DNA from: Xanthoparmelia taractica
Taxonomy: Eukaryota; Ascomycota; Lecanoromycetes; Lecanorales; Parmeliaceae
DNA length: 64,000 bases
Assembly: GCA_033085395.1 (NCBI GenBank)
Contig: JANQBS010000028.1
Location: forward strand, 62,001-126,000
Direction of reading: 5' to 3'
The notes beneath the pieces were generated by a model. It was not told the DNA's origin, ran no database searches, and was given only the letters and a program-made list of their open reading frames with translations. The stretch's first letter is position 1, and every line of letters starts with the position of its first letter. Both the position numbers and the translations under genes were made by a program. Of the stretch, positions 12,207-23,857 are shown piece by piece.

Positions 12207-12235
12207 CTTCTTCTTCTTCTTCTTCTTCTTCTTCT
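12207..12235 (+). repeat. (CTT)n microsatellite
   Basis: About nine to ten CTT units just beyond the stop codon of the secreted-protein gene on the opposite strand, probably in or near its 3' UTR. Confidence 0.85.
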
Positions 12236-12327
12236 CCGGGCCAATTGATTGCCGTCACCATCTCGCTTAGGCGATTTCATGCAGGACCAATCTCCATAGT
12301 GAGGTGATCTCTTAGCCCTGTCGTGGC

Positions 12328-13366
12328 TCACATTAGCCTCTTCTTACCTCCCACCTGGTGAGACTTACCAAGATGGTTGCGAGTCCCTATCTGTCCACTC
12401 CTCACGCATACACCCGTCAGTGCCACCGCCACGGTCCAGAATTGGAACCTCCCAAACGTATCCGTGGCTCCATCTGTACGAATACTCAATTTGCACTTTT
12501 GGTCCACTAGGTTTGTTATTCGGTCAGGTTGGTCATTCATCACGGCGTATCAATTCCAGGAGCGGGGACAACGCGGTAGGACTCACGAGAATAGTATGCT
12601 AGTGGTAGCTTCATGACTGCCAGTGGATCATTGGCCGGTCCCCAGGTTGTAAAGTACGTGCTTACGGGCATAGTGTCGACGATGTTCTGGCAGGAGGATA
12701 ACAGCGAAGGGGACACCGTGCCGGAGCATTCTGTCCGGCCCTCATATTTTCTAACGATAACACTGAGGTTGCTGTCGCCACCTGGGGGAATTTCCTTCGT
12801 CAGTCGAGGGGATACGGCATTCATTTTGCTAGTCCAGGGTAGGCATGGACTGCTCACCTATGTCGCGCACTCTCCCGCCCTGGGATTGCGTCGCCTCAAC
12901 GCATTGGTCAATGACATAGCTGGCTGCGGAGGCGACTTCCTGCAAACTTGCACGAGCGGAGAGTTCCCCACGTACGATGTGCGGCTCGATGATACAGCGC
13001 CCATTCGCTGTCAACGAAGAACGGGTCGTTAGCCCAAAGGAGCGTTCTCTTGTACAAGGACGGGGAAAACGAACAGCTGATGTATCTTTTGGGTAATTTC
13101 ACGTCAAAGGGACCATTGAATCGGGGTCCGTAGGTCTGCTCGATGGTAGAGGATGCGTCTATTTGACTTAAAGCGTCGGCACAACCTGCGCTATCCAAGT
13201 CGTAGCCATATTCGGTTCCGGAGCATTGGTGGATGTAATTGGAGTTGGTAAGGTTAGCTGTGGCGGAGCCTGCTAGGATCAGTGATGGATTGTTAAGTGT
13301 GAGTGCGCTGACAACAACGGTGCTTGGAAATGCAAAGACAAATGCAAATGCAGCGAACACGATCAT
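12328..13366 (-). CDS. Small secreted protein, unknown fungal family
   Basis: Four exons, 13366–13075, 13007–12858, 12781–12587 and 12506–12328, with phases that all agree, give 271 residues. The gene is invisible as one open frame. Splicing restores LPKRYISSNGRCIIEP, VRDIGGDSNLSVIVRKYEGR and YYSLDQKCKLSIRTDG. All three introns are GT–AG, and the first has a CTAAC branch point. A hydrophobic signal peptide starts at the chosen ATG (MIVFAAFAFVFAFPSTVVVSA). The mature part has regularly spaced cysteines (NGRC, VIDQC, TECSG, LSCQN, QKCKL, GVCVR) and resembles a recurring fungal family of uncharacterised Cys-containing secreted proteins with a 'GGxVxDIGGDxxLxVxIxxYxxxxxCSG' pattern. The function is unknown; an apoplastic or cell-wall location is likely. 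The last codons could instead end after a further short intron at the GTAAGT near 12360. Confidence 0.72.
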
Positions 13367-14390
13367 GATTTTAGCTTCCGTGATCGATAGCAAGTAGGGC
13401 TTCGGAAGACGATAAAAAGAAAGATTTGGGTAGAACGTCATCGATTCTGCTTGGGTCTGCTGGTAAACGCTTGCGCATATTGAAAGAGTGATTGGCGACG
13501 AAGCGTCTGCTTTGGCCTGTCGCGGAGCTGTTCTTTATGCGCAGAGAATGTAGATGGCTTGTGCATGCTCGCAAAGTAAAATGCAAGGGGCGGAACAGCG
13601 AGTTGTGTAGCGACACGCGATGTCGCCCACGGATGAAAAGTTCCAAGACACCAATCAAGCGACATCTCTCCAATAATCAAGCCCTTCATCCCCTCGGTTT
13701 TCTCTGATGACTTAGCCATTCACCTACCAGTGGTCAAAAGATTCGTGGGTTCGGCGTATGGCATCCCTCAGCATAAGCGCATTTCTAATCGAAGTACTCT
13801 CGACAACCTGCCCTTCCATCAAGCCAGGCATATAATAGATCTGCCAGCCGACAGTAAACGTGTGGATCATCTCTTGGAAGCATTCAGACAAGTCTCATCT
13901 TGCAGCGTGACCATGGATGTGAGAAGTAAGATAAGTATTCCATGGGGTGTTATGTGCGACGCGAAGGGCGGACCGTCGTAGCTTGTATTGTTCGAACTCC
14001 TAGCTATGGCTTTCCCATGAGCGTAGTCCAAGCGTCCTTGTTATGATTGGATCGGTCGCTTCATCCGGCGGCTCGAAGACCACATGCGCCATGGCCTCGA
14101 AAGAAGGTGTGAAGGCGCGACGCCGCAACAGCGCAAACACAATCCAAAAACCCACATATTTCCACAAGGGTGGAATCTCGAACTTCGATATAATGTCCCT
14201 AATAGAGTGTTGAGTGCCGCAATCGACTGATCACTATTCCTTAAAACGAGGATGATCGGATACTGCAGAGGTCTGAACGCTAGTAGCAGGTGTAAGTGTC
14301 CCAAAGTGATACGAGAAGTCACAAGAATGAGGAATGACAGCGCAAGCAGTTCAACGATATTCAGCTACTGTTACAGGGATATCAAAACCC
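13367..14390. other. Intergenic
   Basis: Spacer upstream of the secreted-protein gene and downstream of the zinc-finger gene. Open frames of up to 100 residues lack family features. The part nearest 13367 is the presumed promoter of the secreted-protein gene. Confidence 0.45.
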
Positions 14391-16262
14391 TCAAAGTAGC
14401 CGCAGCTCCCTCCACAGCCTTTCGTGTCCCGCATCGATTGGATAGAACGGCCGGAAAATCGTCTGCAATAACTCCACATAATCTCTCGTCCCCCTCAATA
14501 TCATCTCGTTTGTAAACACAATTGAGGGATGTATCCTGTTCTTCACCCGCTCTGCGAGAGCAGCAACAAGACGAGGGAACGGAACGTCGTTCGCAACTGC
14601 GAGATCTTTACGAAGCGGCTCTCGCAGGAAGTGATCAGCGATATTTGTCTCATCACGGTAGATCAGGTTTTCGAGGTTCAGGCAATACTGGAGTAGAACC
14701 CATGTGACTGACTTTCCCAAGCCATTTCCCTGATTATTAGCCTGTATTATCAATTGAGGGGCATAGCGTAGAGCGAAACGTTTGAAGTCAACCCAGGCGC
14801 CGAGGAGGGTACTGAAGACCGTATCTTGTAAAGCTAACAAGATACTGCTATCATGCTGGTTGAGGTTGATGCTTCCGATCTCGTTCAAGACGTACATGCG
14901 CTGATCTTCGTCGAGGAAGTAGATGAATAGGTCTGCGACTTCGTTGACGCTGACAAAATAGTGTATTTGAAGAGCGGAGACGATCCTCCGTAAGAGGCTT
15001 TGATAGAGGATCTCGTTAAAAAATCGAACGGCGATGATGCTTGTGTCTAGATTGCGCGTACTTGAGGGAAGGTCTTCTTCATCAAGGGCGAACCCTTCGG
15101 GGTAGTCGTCGTCCAAGTCCATTGGATCATATGACTCAGGTTCAAGAACAAAGGTCTGGTGGGCGACTTCGACAGACGGTCCGTCATTTTTAGGACAAGG
15201 TTTTTCTGAATCTGTAGGACAAGCTTGAAGTACTAATCCAAAAGGCGTCGCCTCCTTTAAGCACTGAGACTCTTGCAGGTTTGTTTGATCCGATTGCTCC
15301 GAGGTCGAAGACTCTGGTTCCACCGCTTCGTCGATATAGATAACGCCATCCTTAAAGACAAGATTATAATCCTCTTCCTCCATTACTCGTATTGAGTCAT
15401 CGACTTCCTCGCCACTTGAGGTACGGTCGGCCTGGGCTTGAGCTTCCGTGCGCAATTGAGGTTTTCTGTTCGCCATAGCAACGTGAGACTGTTGGATCAA
15501 AGCTTGTTGGTCTTGGGCGTCCCCAACGCCCGGGATATTTGAGGACCTTCGCTTATGTTTTCTTACGTGTCCGGGGATAAAACGATCATGCCGGTATCTC
15601 TTCGGGCAGAACGGACACTTGAATGGTTTTGGGTGGCCGTGGTGAACGGTAGAGAGGGGATGCAGCCCGACATAATGCTCGTATAGACTATCGAAATTAA
15701 GGAAAGTAAGCTGGCATCCCGGATCCGGGCAACATCCGGATGGACCACTCCATCTCCTCATCAGGCTACTCTGTTTCGTGGGTGAAGCATTCCCACCTAT
15801 ATCTTGATCAACTGGTTCGTGAGGTGAAGCACTCCCATCTATATCGTGATTAACTGGTTCGTGGGGTAAAAGGTTGTTGCTTGTTTGTTGAGCAATGCGG
15901 TACTGGCTTTCGCAAGGTTCGTGGTGTTTACATTCTTTCACAGTAGCGAAGAATCTCCGGCAAGTTGGACAGAGGTGTCTATGCTTCTGCGACTGGTGCT
16001 TCTTCAGCTGTTCTGGGTCCTCATGTAGGCTTTTGCAATAGGGACATTTGATACGGAAGGCATGTTTTAATGTGAAATGACGGGCAAGAGCATGGGCACT
16101 TGTTGATGTCGTCCAGGCGCACTCTGCACATATGTAATTAAATTTGGTGGGATCGAGCTCGGCATCTTCCACCTTGATTGAATGGTCTTGGTCGGTTGTC
16201 AGCTGAATTATACTTTGAAGCCGCTGATTCAGGCTTGCTAGCTTTCCGTGCAAAGACAGCAT
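14391..16262 (-). CDS. C2H2 zinc-finger protein
   Basis: A single exon gives 623 residues from the ATG at 16262; the frame extends upstream to a TTG without an ATG. The N-terminal third holds a tandem array of C2H2-type fingers: CAECAW…H…H, CPYCKSLH…HQSQKH and CPTCRRFF…H. A Cys-rich CPDPGCQLTF…HYVGLH finger and CPFCPKRYRH…HVRKH follow at roughly residues 190–255. Two short near-duplicate segments (HEPVNHDIDGSASP / HEPVDQDIGGNASP) sit between finger groups. The C-terminal half is acidic, then alpha-helical with no recognised domain. The pattern fits a fungal nuclear C2H2 protein, probably DNA-binding. I do not recognise a characterised orthologue. Confidence 0.82.
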   Translation of the reverse strand: MLSLHGKLASLNQRLQSIIQLTTDQDHSIKVEDAELDPTKFNYICAECAWTTSTSAHALARHFTLKHAFRIKCPYCKSLHEDPEQLKKHQSQKHRHLCPTCRRFFATVKECKHHEPCESQYRIAQQTSNNLLPHEPVNHDIDGSASPHEPVDQDIGGNASPTKQSSLMRRWSGPSGCCPDPGCQLTFLNFDSLYEHYVGLHPLSTVHHGHPKPFKCPFCPKRYRHDRFIPGHVRKHKRRSSNIPGVGDAQDQQALIQQSHVAMANRKPQLRTEAQAQADRTSSGEEVDDSIRVMEEEDYNLVFKDGVIYIDEAVEPESSTSEQSDQTNLQESQCLKEATPFGLVLQACPTDSEKPCPKNDGPSVEVAHQTFVLEPESYDPMDLDDDYPEGFALDEEDLPSSTRNLDTSIIAVRFFNEILYQSLLRRIVSALQIHYFVSVNEVADLFIYFLDEDQRMYVLNEIGSINLNQHDSSILLALQDTVFSTLLGAWVDFKRFALRYAPQLIIQANNQGNGLGKSVTWVLLQYCLNLENLIYRDETNIADHFLREPLRKDLAVANDVPFPRLVAALAERVKNRIHPSIVFTNEMILRGTRDYVELLQTIFRPFYPIDAGHERLWRELRLL

Positions 16263-17109
16263 TGTGTGATGTTTTGGCCAAGCCGAATAAAGCAACGAGG
16301 AGGCGGTTCAGATGCATGACAGGAAGTGGTGACTTGAGAGTCCTATATAGGTGAAGGGCAAAAAGGCATGAGTGAATTATGAAAAACAATGAATGTGAGA
16401 AACATCGCCGGAAACGTCGAAGAGATGAAGAGGTTATTCGAAAGTCAAACCTACGACGAGAAGTTCAAATTTAGGTGAAAGTATAGAAGAAAGAGAGGCT
16501 ATACAGCTACGGTTTGTGATATAATTAAGACCTGTCATTTCTTCGCCCAGCTTTCCACGTCGAATACGATGACTGTGAAATCCTGAGGTTTTGTCAAGCG
16601 ACAGGAGGCCGTCAGCGGATAGCGCAGGCTCCATCGCTCCGTCAGTCCCTAAGTCGAGAAATCTACTGGATGAAAATCTATTGAACAGAGGAGAGTATTG
16701 TGTAGACAGTCACGAATAACTGGCCAAGGATGGCGGCGATAAGTTAAGAGGAGAGATGTGAGATACCTTAAAGAAACCTGTTCCTGGGGGATGTTGGCCG
16801 ACGGACGGAATCGGCTAGCGCCCGGCGCTAAATGCCTTAGCGGACGATCACTCCGGCAGGCACGCGTTATCTTAGGCCAATCGTTCCGCATCGTGGGTGG
16901 CAACTGGCAAATGATGCAAGTTGAATCAAAGGAGCAGGTGATGCTTTAGGAAGGTCTCTCGCTACTCTCTCATTCTTCGCCTTTCTTCTTTCTTTTCAGC
17001 TTCAACCCAATCATGTGATGATACACAGATACAGATATGGACAAGCTCCAGCTTTGCCATCTGATCCTTCGCTTGCCTGCTCCCTCCTTAAGCAGCCTCA
17101 TGTAAGGAT
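16263..17109. other. Divergent promoter region
   Basis: An 847-base spacer between the divergent zinc-finger and RNase T2 genes. No coding exon was recognised; it presumably holds both promoters and 5' UTRs. Confidence 0.5.
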
Positions 17110-18734
17110 ATGCAACCATCTCCTTCTGTCCTCATCCTAGCTTCCGTCGCTTTTACTCCCATACTCTCCAATCAACTCCATCATTGCGAGCAGCTCCTAT
17201 ACTCCAACTCAAGGTGGCTGCGGGTCAGCATACAGAACATCATCATGCCTGTGCAAGGGGTCCTCCGAGACGCTGTCCTTAAGAACCTATCATCGCCTTC
17301 CTGTCTTTCCCTCCCTCAGCTTGATCCACTGTCCCTATCAAACATCATGTCTTCTTTCTTGCCTTCTGTAAAGGCGCTTTCCAAAGCTGCCTTGACTTAT
17401 TCCCAGATCGCTCTCCTTTCCTCAAGCAGCACCGTCTCTGGAGGTTCGCCTGAGGCATGCTCCAACCCACAGACTAGCTGTCAGAATACCAGCGCCGTCA
17501 TCGACACATGCTGCTTCAACGCCCCTGGCGGGCAGCTGCTGCAGGTATGCTAAGATAGCACAGTATCTATATGCTCCAATACCTACTCACCGTCTAACTC
17601 TAGACTCAATTCTGGGACGCCAACCCTTCCACTGGACCAGTCGATTCCTGGACCATTCACGGCCTGTGGTAGGTTCGACTGCCGTCCCGCTTGTTCTCGT
17701 TCTAAAATTGAGTAGGCCAGACCACTGCGACGGAACCTACGACGCCAACTGCGATGCGTCGCGCGCCTATACCAACATCACCGCCATCCTAACCGCCGCC
17801 GGCCAAACCTCCCTCCTCTCCTACATGAATACCTACTGGGTCAGTGACACGGGCACAAATGAGGCTTTCTGGGAGCATGAATGGGGCAAACACGGCACGT
17901 GCATCAGTACATTGGAGCCAGACTGCTACACAGGTTACACGCCACAAGAGGAGGTTGTGGATTTCTTCAACACCGTGGTGACACTGTTCAAGACGCTGCC
18001 ATCATATACCTGGTTATCGAACGCCGGTATTGTGCCGTCATCGACAACGACGTATACATCGGCAGCTATCTTGGCGGCGTTGAAAGCACCGAGAGGTGTC
18101 ACTCCCGCTATTCAGTGCCAGAACACGAATGAGCTGGACGAAATTTGGTACTTCTACGATGTCAAAGGCAGTGTGCAAACGGGAACATTCATCCCGACCG
18201 ATCCAGGCAAGGCTCCTCGCATCTCACTCCTTTCAACCCCCGCTAACCGGAATATCAGACGGCGCAAAATCAAACTGTCCAGCAACAGGCGTCAAATACC
18301 TCCCCAAATCCGGCTCGGGCACCTCACCCACTACCACCACCACTGCCCCCGCCACCAGTCCCACCACCGCACCCGGGACCCCCTTCTCCGGCAAAGGAAC
18401 CCTCCAAGTCACCTCCGGCGGAACAGCAAACGGCTGCATCATCAGCGCCGGCACATGGTACATCGGCGGCACCTGCGCCACCTTCACCGCAACACCATCC
18501 GGCAGCGGCTTCACCCTCACATCCAGCAAGGGCCTCTGCGCAATCCAAAACACCAATCTCGTTTGCGCGTCTTCGGTTACTACGGGCACGGTCTTTACGA
18601 GTTCCGGAAATGAGCTCACATACGCGGGCAGCCCGGCGTTCTATGCGAGCAGTGTCCCCTCGGGAACGGTCCAGGCGACCGTCTCGACGGCTACGTTGGC
18701 GCAGGGATTGATTATTACGTGGAAGAGTTCTTAG
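17110..18734 (+). CDS. Secreted ribonuclease T2
   Basis: Four exons, 17110–17544, 17604–17668, 17716–18206 and 18259–18734, give 488 residues. RNase T2 cleaves single-stranded RNA through 2',3'-cyclic phosphates. Both catalytic boxes are intact: CAS1 WTIHGLWPD, restored across intron 2, and CAS2 FWEHEWGKHGTC with its two histidines. Many cysteines fit the four-disulfide fungal enzymes. A Ser/Thr/Pro-rich linker (about residues 375–395) joins a C-terminal domain of about 120 residues like that of Rny1-type enzymes. Intron 3 is GC–AG (GCAAGG donor). The start is uncertain: the first ATG gives an atypical leader, whereas the in-frame ATG at 17347 begins a plausible signal peptide (MSSFLPSVKALSKAALTYSQ) and a 409-residue protein. 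Extracellular or vacuolar location expected. Confidence 0.88.
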
Positions 18735-19402
18735 AGAGCCGTTGTGAAATCTACATTTGGACATGAAGGCCTCGTAGGCGCAATCTTTAGGATATTAGCT
18801 ACCCATTTCATTATTTGGAACGATTCGGTCATCATCGGTACAAATTACTTGACGTCAGTTCGTTCTTTCTCCAAGCTGCGCTTCATCTGTGCCTGTATTT
18901 CCTCTATTAAGACTTGCTTCCTGGTCTCAAGGAAAATAAGCTGTAAGCGATTTTTTTTTTCCTTTTGTCTTTTTTTTGGGATGATGGTCTGGGAGGCTGC
19001 TAGGCGTCTATGATGAGATGCATGCATGTTACGTTTTACCCATCCAGAAGAATGAGTAGGAGTATTTCTTAGATCGACTCGATTACATTGTGCAGGGTCT
19101 AGGCTTGAGCCTTCAGCCCGTTCTTTGTAAATTCACTCACTCGACTACTCGTGCACGGTCAAGAGAGTTGATTGTTCAAGTGGCCGAAAACATATAATAA
19201 AAGGCTTTTTCCGAAAACGCACTTGGCTATGGGAATCTACAAGCTGAGTAGGAAACCGCGCCCTATATCAAAGGCCTTGCGATGCTGCTAGCCAAGCAAG
19301 CCATCGCATAGGCGTTCACCATGGACTCCACATGGCACGTAAAAAACCGTTCCCTCCTAGCTCAGACCATGGCTACGGGCTTCACGTTCTCAATCACCTA
19401 CT
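18735..19402. other. Intergenic between convergent genes
   Basis: Spacer between the RNase T2 and metacaspase stop codons. T-rich runs around 18950–18978 fit 3' UTR sequence. No gene seen. Confidence 0.5.
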
Positions 19403-21029
19403 TCACATCACATAGAGAAGATTGGTGTCTAAAGGGCGTTAGTTATTGTCCCCGTGCGAGTAAGATGTAGTTGCAGGGCTTTGCATACTCAATGGGTGGC
19501 TGCAGCTCAGCTGTGGCTTCTGGGTATATTTGCTCTCGAGCTCGTCCCGGATGCTGTTCAGTAACCCGACATAGCTCTGCTGCGGGTTTTTCTTCAACGC
19601 GGAAATGAACGCCCATGACATGGCGCCAGTCGCTTGACCGGAGATTTGCGCGTCTTGAGATGTCTGGTCGTCTTTGCTCCCAGACCACATGATGACGTCC
19701 GCGGGCGACGTCTTTGTGACTTTGTTCTTCTCGTAAACGTCGTCGCCTGTTGTGGCTTTCTTGAAGAGGCCCATTGCTGTCGAAGCAATGCCACCTATAT
19801 CTCCACGAGCGTACTGAGACACGATAGAAAGTAGACCTTGACCAGCCTCCTTGGCAAGGTTGGGCTCCTTGAGTACACCTTGGGTAGAATATATATATGG
19901 AAGATCGAGTGCAGAGCCCGAGTGGCATGAGTCGAAGATTGCCGTCAGGCGCACACCTGGCATGAGTGATTGCACCAAGATACGGTGCATTTCGTCATCG
20001 ACGATGTGGCCGGCTACTCTGAAGTCGACAGGGTAGATGACTTCGTCATAGCCATCGTCTTCGTCGCCATCAAGATCAGGCGTCTGTCCACCGTGACCTA
20101 CGACGGTCAGTATGTGTCACTTTGGGTGGCTGCACAGTCGCTTCTGACCTGAGTAATGGAAGAACAATGAGTCGTTAGGCTTTGCGTCTTTGACCAGCCA
20201 GTGCATGGCACGCAGTATATTTTGTTTCGTCGGCTGGCTCATCGGATTCTGCTGATCATCCGTGAGGATGACCATATCCTCCCGGGCGTAGCCAAAGTTG
20301 CCGTTGAGGTATGTAGACATATTCTTGACGTCATTGATACAACCTCTGAGCTGCCCTCTTTGTCCAAAGTAGTTGATCCCTATCAATAGCGCCTTGCGTC
20401 TTCCAGTACAATTCGAGTATTGAAAGCTGTATCCTTGAGGCGCTCCTTGACCGAAGCTCTGCTGGCTTTGAGGAGGCGGAGGTGGGGCATTTGGATTGCC
20501 ATGAGTATAAGCATTCGAGTTTGCAGTTGGAAGGCCTAGGCAGTCAGTCAAAAGCTGAGAGTACGATAACAGTGTCGTGCTCACCTGGTCGCCCTCCGTA
20601 CTGTGGTCCTCCTGGTACAGGCGGCCCATAGCCCGAGCCTGCAGCCGGTGGCATCTTGTACCACAGTCAGCCCAACCCATGACTTTCTCGATCGAAGACC
20701 CCATATACCTGCTGATATCCTCCATTGTACGGTCTTGGTGGCTGCTGCGGTGGTGGCGGGCCGTAGCTTCCATAGCCTGGCTGTGGTGAAGGTGCTCCTT
20801 GAGGAGGTGGATAGCCCGAATAACCTTGCGGCCTGCGAGAGATTTAGTAAATTGGCGTCAATAGCGAAGTAGGTATAGCGTACGGATAGCCCTGCGGTGG
20901 TGGTTGTCCGTAGCCTTGTGGAGGAGGGGGCCCGTAACCTTGAGGTGGGGGAGGTCCATAGCCTTGAGGCGGGTATTGTTGCTGTGGTGGATAGCCATGT
21001 TGCTGCCCTTGCCCGGGGAAGAAAGACAT
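19403..21029 (-). CDS. MCA1: Metacaspase (type I, Ca-dependent cysteine protease)
   Basis: Six exons, 21029–20884, 20832–20709, 20654–20585, 20535–20149, 20097–19489 and 19428–19403, give 453 residues with consistent phases. A prodomain of about 150 residues is rich in Pro, Gln, Gly and Tyr (repeated PPPQGYG units), typical of type I metacaspases. The caspase-like C14 domain follows: RRKALLIGINYFGQRGQLRGC, then catalytic H244 in HYSGHGG (rebuilt across intron 4) and catalytic C300 in FDSCHSGS. Metacaspases cleave after Arg/Lys and act in stress, protein-aggregate clearance and ageing. The 26-nt last exon replaces a short non-conserved tail by NTNLLYVM, matching the family's usual C-terminal strand. 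Convergent with RNase T2. Confidence 0.92.
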
Positions 21030-21803
21030 GACGCCGTGGGATGCAAAAGGCAGTGGGTTTACCTAAGGTCGTGAAGCCCACTTGTGAGGGTTGTGTTGGT
21101 GGGTGCTTGGGATAAGAAGAGAGTGAGGAAAAGTTTGAAGATGAGCGGCTACTTCAAGACGTGAAGCGGTCCAGTCCGGTAAGATAGAAGATAGGGGTTA
21201 GGTTGCATGAGGAAAAGGTATAAGGGAGATTGACTTGGGGTAACAAGTCATTGATCAACATCAAATCAATGGCCAGAAGAGCAGAAGAAATTGTGAAGAT
21301 TGAGGGGATGCCTGAGGTTGAAAAAGGCGGAGGAACCCACGGGTCTTGGCAGGAAAGTCGCATCACATCTTGGATCGACAATGGTAAGTTATATTCTTCT
21401 CCTCTAGGATCCCAAGAGATAGGGATGCATGTATCAAGTTTTACTGTCAAAGTACTATTCCATAGTCTGGTCGTGGCAAGGAATTGACTATAGGTATATG
21501 GCTTCTTCTCGGTCTATTATACAAGCATACTACAAAGCATACATGTCCAAAAGCTTCCGTATCCTGTAGCCAGGTATTGTTTCTTACCTTCTGACGTGAG
21601 ATATTGCTCCCATATTCCAGTGACATTGACTATGCATGCAGTATTATTAATCCCCAATTTGCCTTCCCCAATGGACTATGTTGTACATCCGAGGCCTCTT
21701 CAGCTGCAAAACCTCAGCTTCGGACACAGGCGAAACCCACCGCCACAACAACATCCACCAACCATAACGACAGTGACTACTGCTAACCACAAGTACCGAC
21801 ATC
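21030..21803. other. Divergent promoter region
   Basis: Spacer between the metacaspase and the second IPNS-like oxygenase, transcribed away from each other. No coding exon was recognised. Confidence 0.5.
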
Positions 21804-23013
21804 ATGACTGCAGATCCACCATCAATTCCTGTCGTTGATTTCCGAGGCTGGACTTCCAATGCTCCAATAGAGCAGAGGAAAGCGATTGCGCAACAGCTCA
21901 TTGAAGCATGCCAGACTGTCGGCTTTGTCTATATCACCAATCATCAACTCCCCTTCCAGCGACTAGCTCAAGCTTTTGAATGGTCCAAGAAGCTGTTCAA
22001 TTTGAGCCTCGAGCAGAAGATGCTGGCTCCGCACCCGAGTGGGTTCACGGTACACCGCGGGTACTCGTGGCCCGGCTTGGAGAAGGTCTCCAACGCTACG
22101 GGAGACGAAGATGATACAGCAAATCTAACCAAGAATTTGCGCCAGATCTCCGACGTCAAGGTAAGAACAAAGATGATGCTGTGCTAACGCATGCTCACCG
22201 GCCGTAGGAAAGTTATGAAATAGGCAGCGAAGGGAACAAAGACCAGCCAAATCAATGGCTTCCTGAAGACGTTCTTCCCGGATTCCGAGATTTTATGACG
22301 GATTTTTATTGGGAGTGTCACCAGACCGCAATGAGCATCATGGGTGCGATGGCATTTGGCCTTGGTCTGGAGGATGAAGATTATTTTGTTGCAACGCATC
22401 CAGGGCACAACAATCAAATACGTTTGCTTCATTACCCACCTGTGCCGGCAGCCAACATCGAGAGCCAGACTTCTACCAGGATGGGCGCTCACAGTGACTG
22501 GGGCTCCATCACCATGCTTTTTCAAGATGATTGTGGAGGTCTTCAAGTACATTGAAATGCTTGGTCGGATGTTTTCTTTACGAGCTGACGGCATCTAGAT
22601 CGAAAATCCTACTAAACCGGGTGAATTCATTGATGTGCCGCCCTTGAAAGATGCTGTTGTCCTAAACGTCGGTGACTTGATGATGCGTTGGAGCAATGGT
22701 AGGTCTAGGCAGACAAGTAGTTGTTTCAACAACTGACATGTGAGTTCTAGATACACTTAAGTCAAGCGTCCATCGCGTTACCCTTCCTCCGAATCAAGAT
22801 CGCTTCACAGGCGACGAGCGTATGACTAGGGCACGTTACTCTATACCCTACTTCGTGAGTCCGGAAGGACCGACCATGGTCGAGTGTCTACCATCCTGTG
22901 TGGATGAGAAGCATCCTGTCAAATACGAACCCATTCGGTGGAATGACTACATGTTGATGCGTGCCAGCATGCAGTATGAAGCGCCGCCTGAAGATACTGC
23001 AGTCTCAGTCTGA
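21804..23013 (+). CDS. 2OG-Fe(II) oxygenase, IPNS-like
   Basis: Four exons, 21804–22160, 22208–22546, 22599–22698 and 22751–23013, give 352 residues. The N-terminal half contains IPVVDFRGW and GFVYITNHQ, typical of DIOX_N. The core is intact: H214-x-D216 in GAHSDWGSITMLFQ, distal H273 in SSVHRV (restored by splicing), and R294-x-S296 in ARYSIPYF. The same blocks (QPNQWLPEDVLPGFRDF, LHYP, MMRWSN) occur in the gene at 536–1631, so the two are paralogues, although intron number differs (three versus one). Expected to be a cytosolic small-molecule oxidase; substrate unknown. Confidence 0.9.
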
Positions 23014-23857
23014 TCAATCGCCTTGAGGAGTCTAGGTTTGGTCAATCTTGTATCTGGCAAACATTCGAATGGCAAACATTGGGTGACCAGCTTCTCAGAC
23101 AGCAGCTTCGTGACCGGAGGTCCGGTGGAGGCTAAAGCCATCTACGCGCTTCAGTCCAAGTGTTTGTCACTATTCAATTCGCGGATATGATTACATTGAA
23201 GGAGAGATCTTGGTTATTGGGAAGTCATTAACTTCTGAAACTTTGATGTACGGTTTCGCTTTTGCTCTTGATAGCGGGGATGCTCCTTGGGTGATGGAGG
23301 CGCCTTGACCTCTTGGCGCCCTGTCCCTACGCTACCGTGCCAAGACTCTCTCTCACCCAATCATCCGCTCTATAGCATCTCATTCTCTGCATCTATTGCA
23401 CAATCGTGCGTTTCGCTCAAACAGCTCTTTTTTGTTAAGAGCGATATTTCATTTATGTAACTGATTCCTTCTAGACTCTCTTTTGCTCGAAAGATCTTGT
23501 CGTACAACACTTACTTGTGGCGGTGCTCTACAAGATTTGCCATTACAATCTTTTGTCGCTCCAATACCCTCATAATGAAGAACATTGTTTTTCTTGCCTG
23601 AGACTGTCTATTTCCGCTTTGTTCTTTCGTTGTCATTAGCTTTTTAGCATAATAATCTTTGATCCGTTCACTTCATTGTCCATTTTCCATGTCTTGATGA
23701 CTAGGTCCAGCTCCAGTATTTCAAACAATTCCCCAGCATTCGACTTTCTTCCTCCATCATCTTGATATCCCCTACGTCTGCGACGTCTATATAATCAACT
23801 CGGTCTGCCTTCGCAGCTTACATATCGCACAATCGAACACTACGCGGCCTGTCCAAC
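23014..23857. other. Intergenic, promoter of the GH16 gene
   Basis: No gene seen. The last few hundred bases are C/T-rich, with TCTATATAATC at about 23786, the likely core promoter of the glucanase gene about 70 bases before its ATG. Confidence 0.5.

Larger units (their letters stand above)
10219..12327. other. Intergenic, rich in simple repeats
   Basis: There is no supportable gene. From about 10500 to 11240 the plus strand is strongly C/T-rich, and the repeats inside it create overlapping open frames that are not credible genes. Microsatellites listed separately follow. The region lies between the 3' ends of two convergent genes. Confidence 0.55.
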
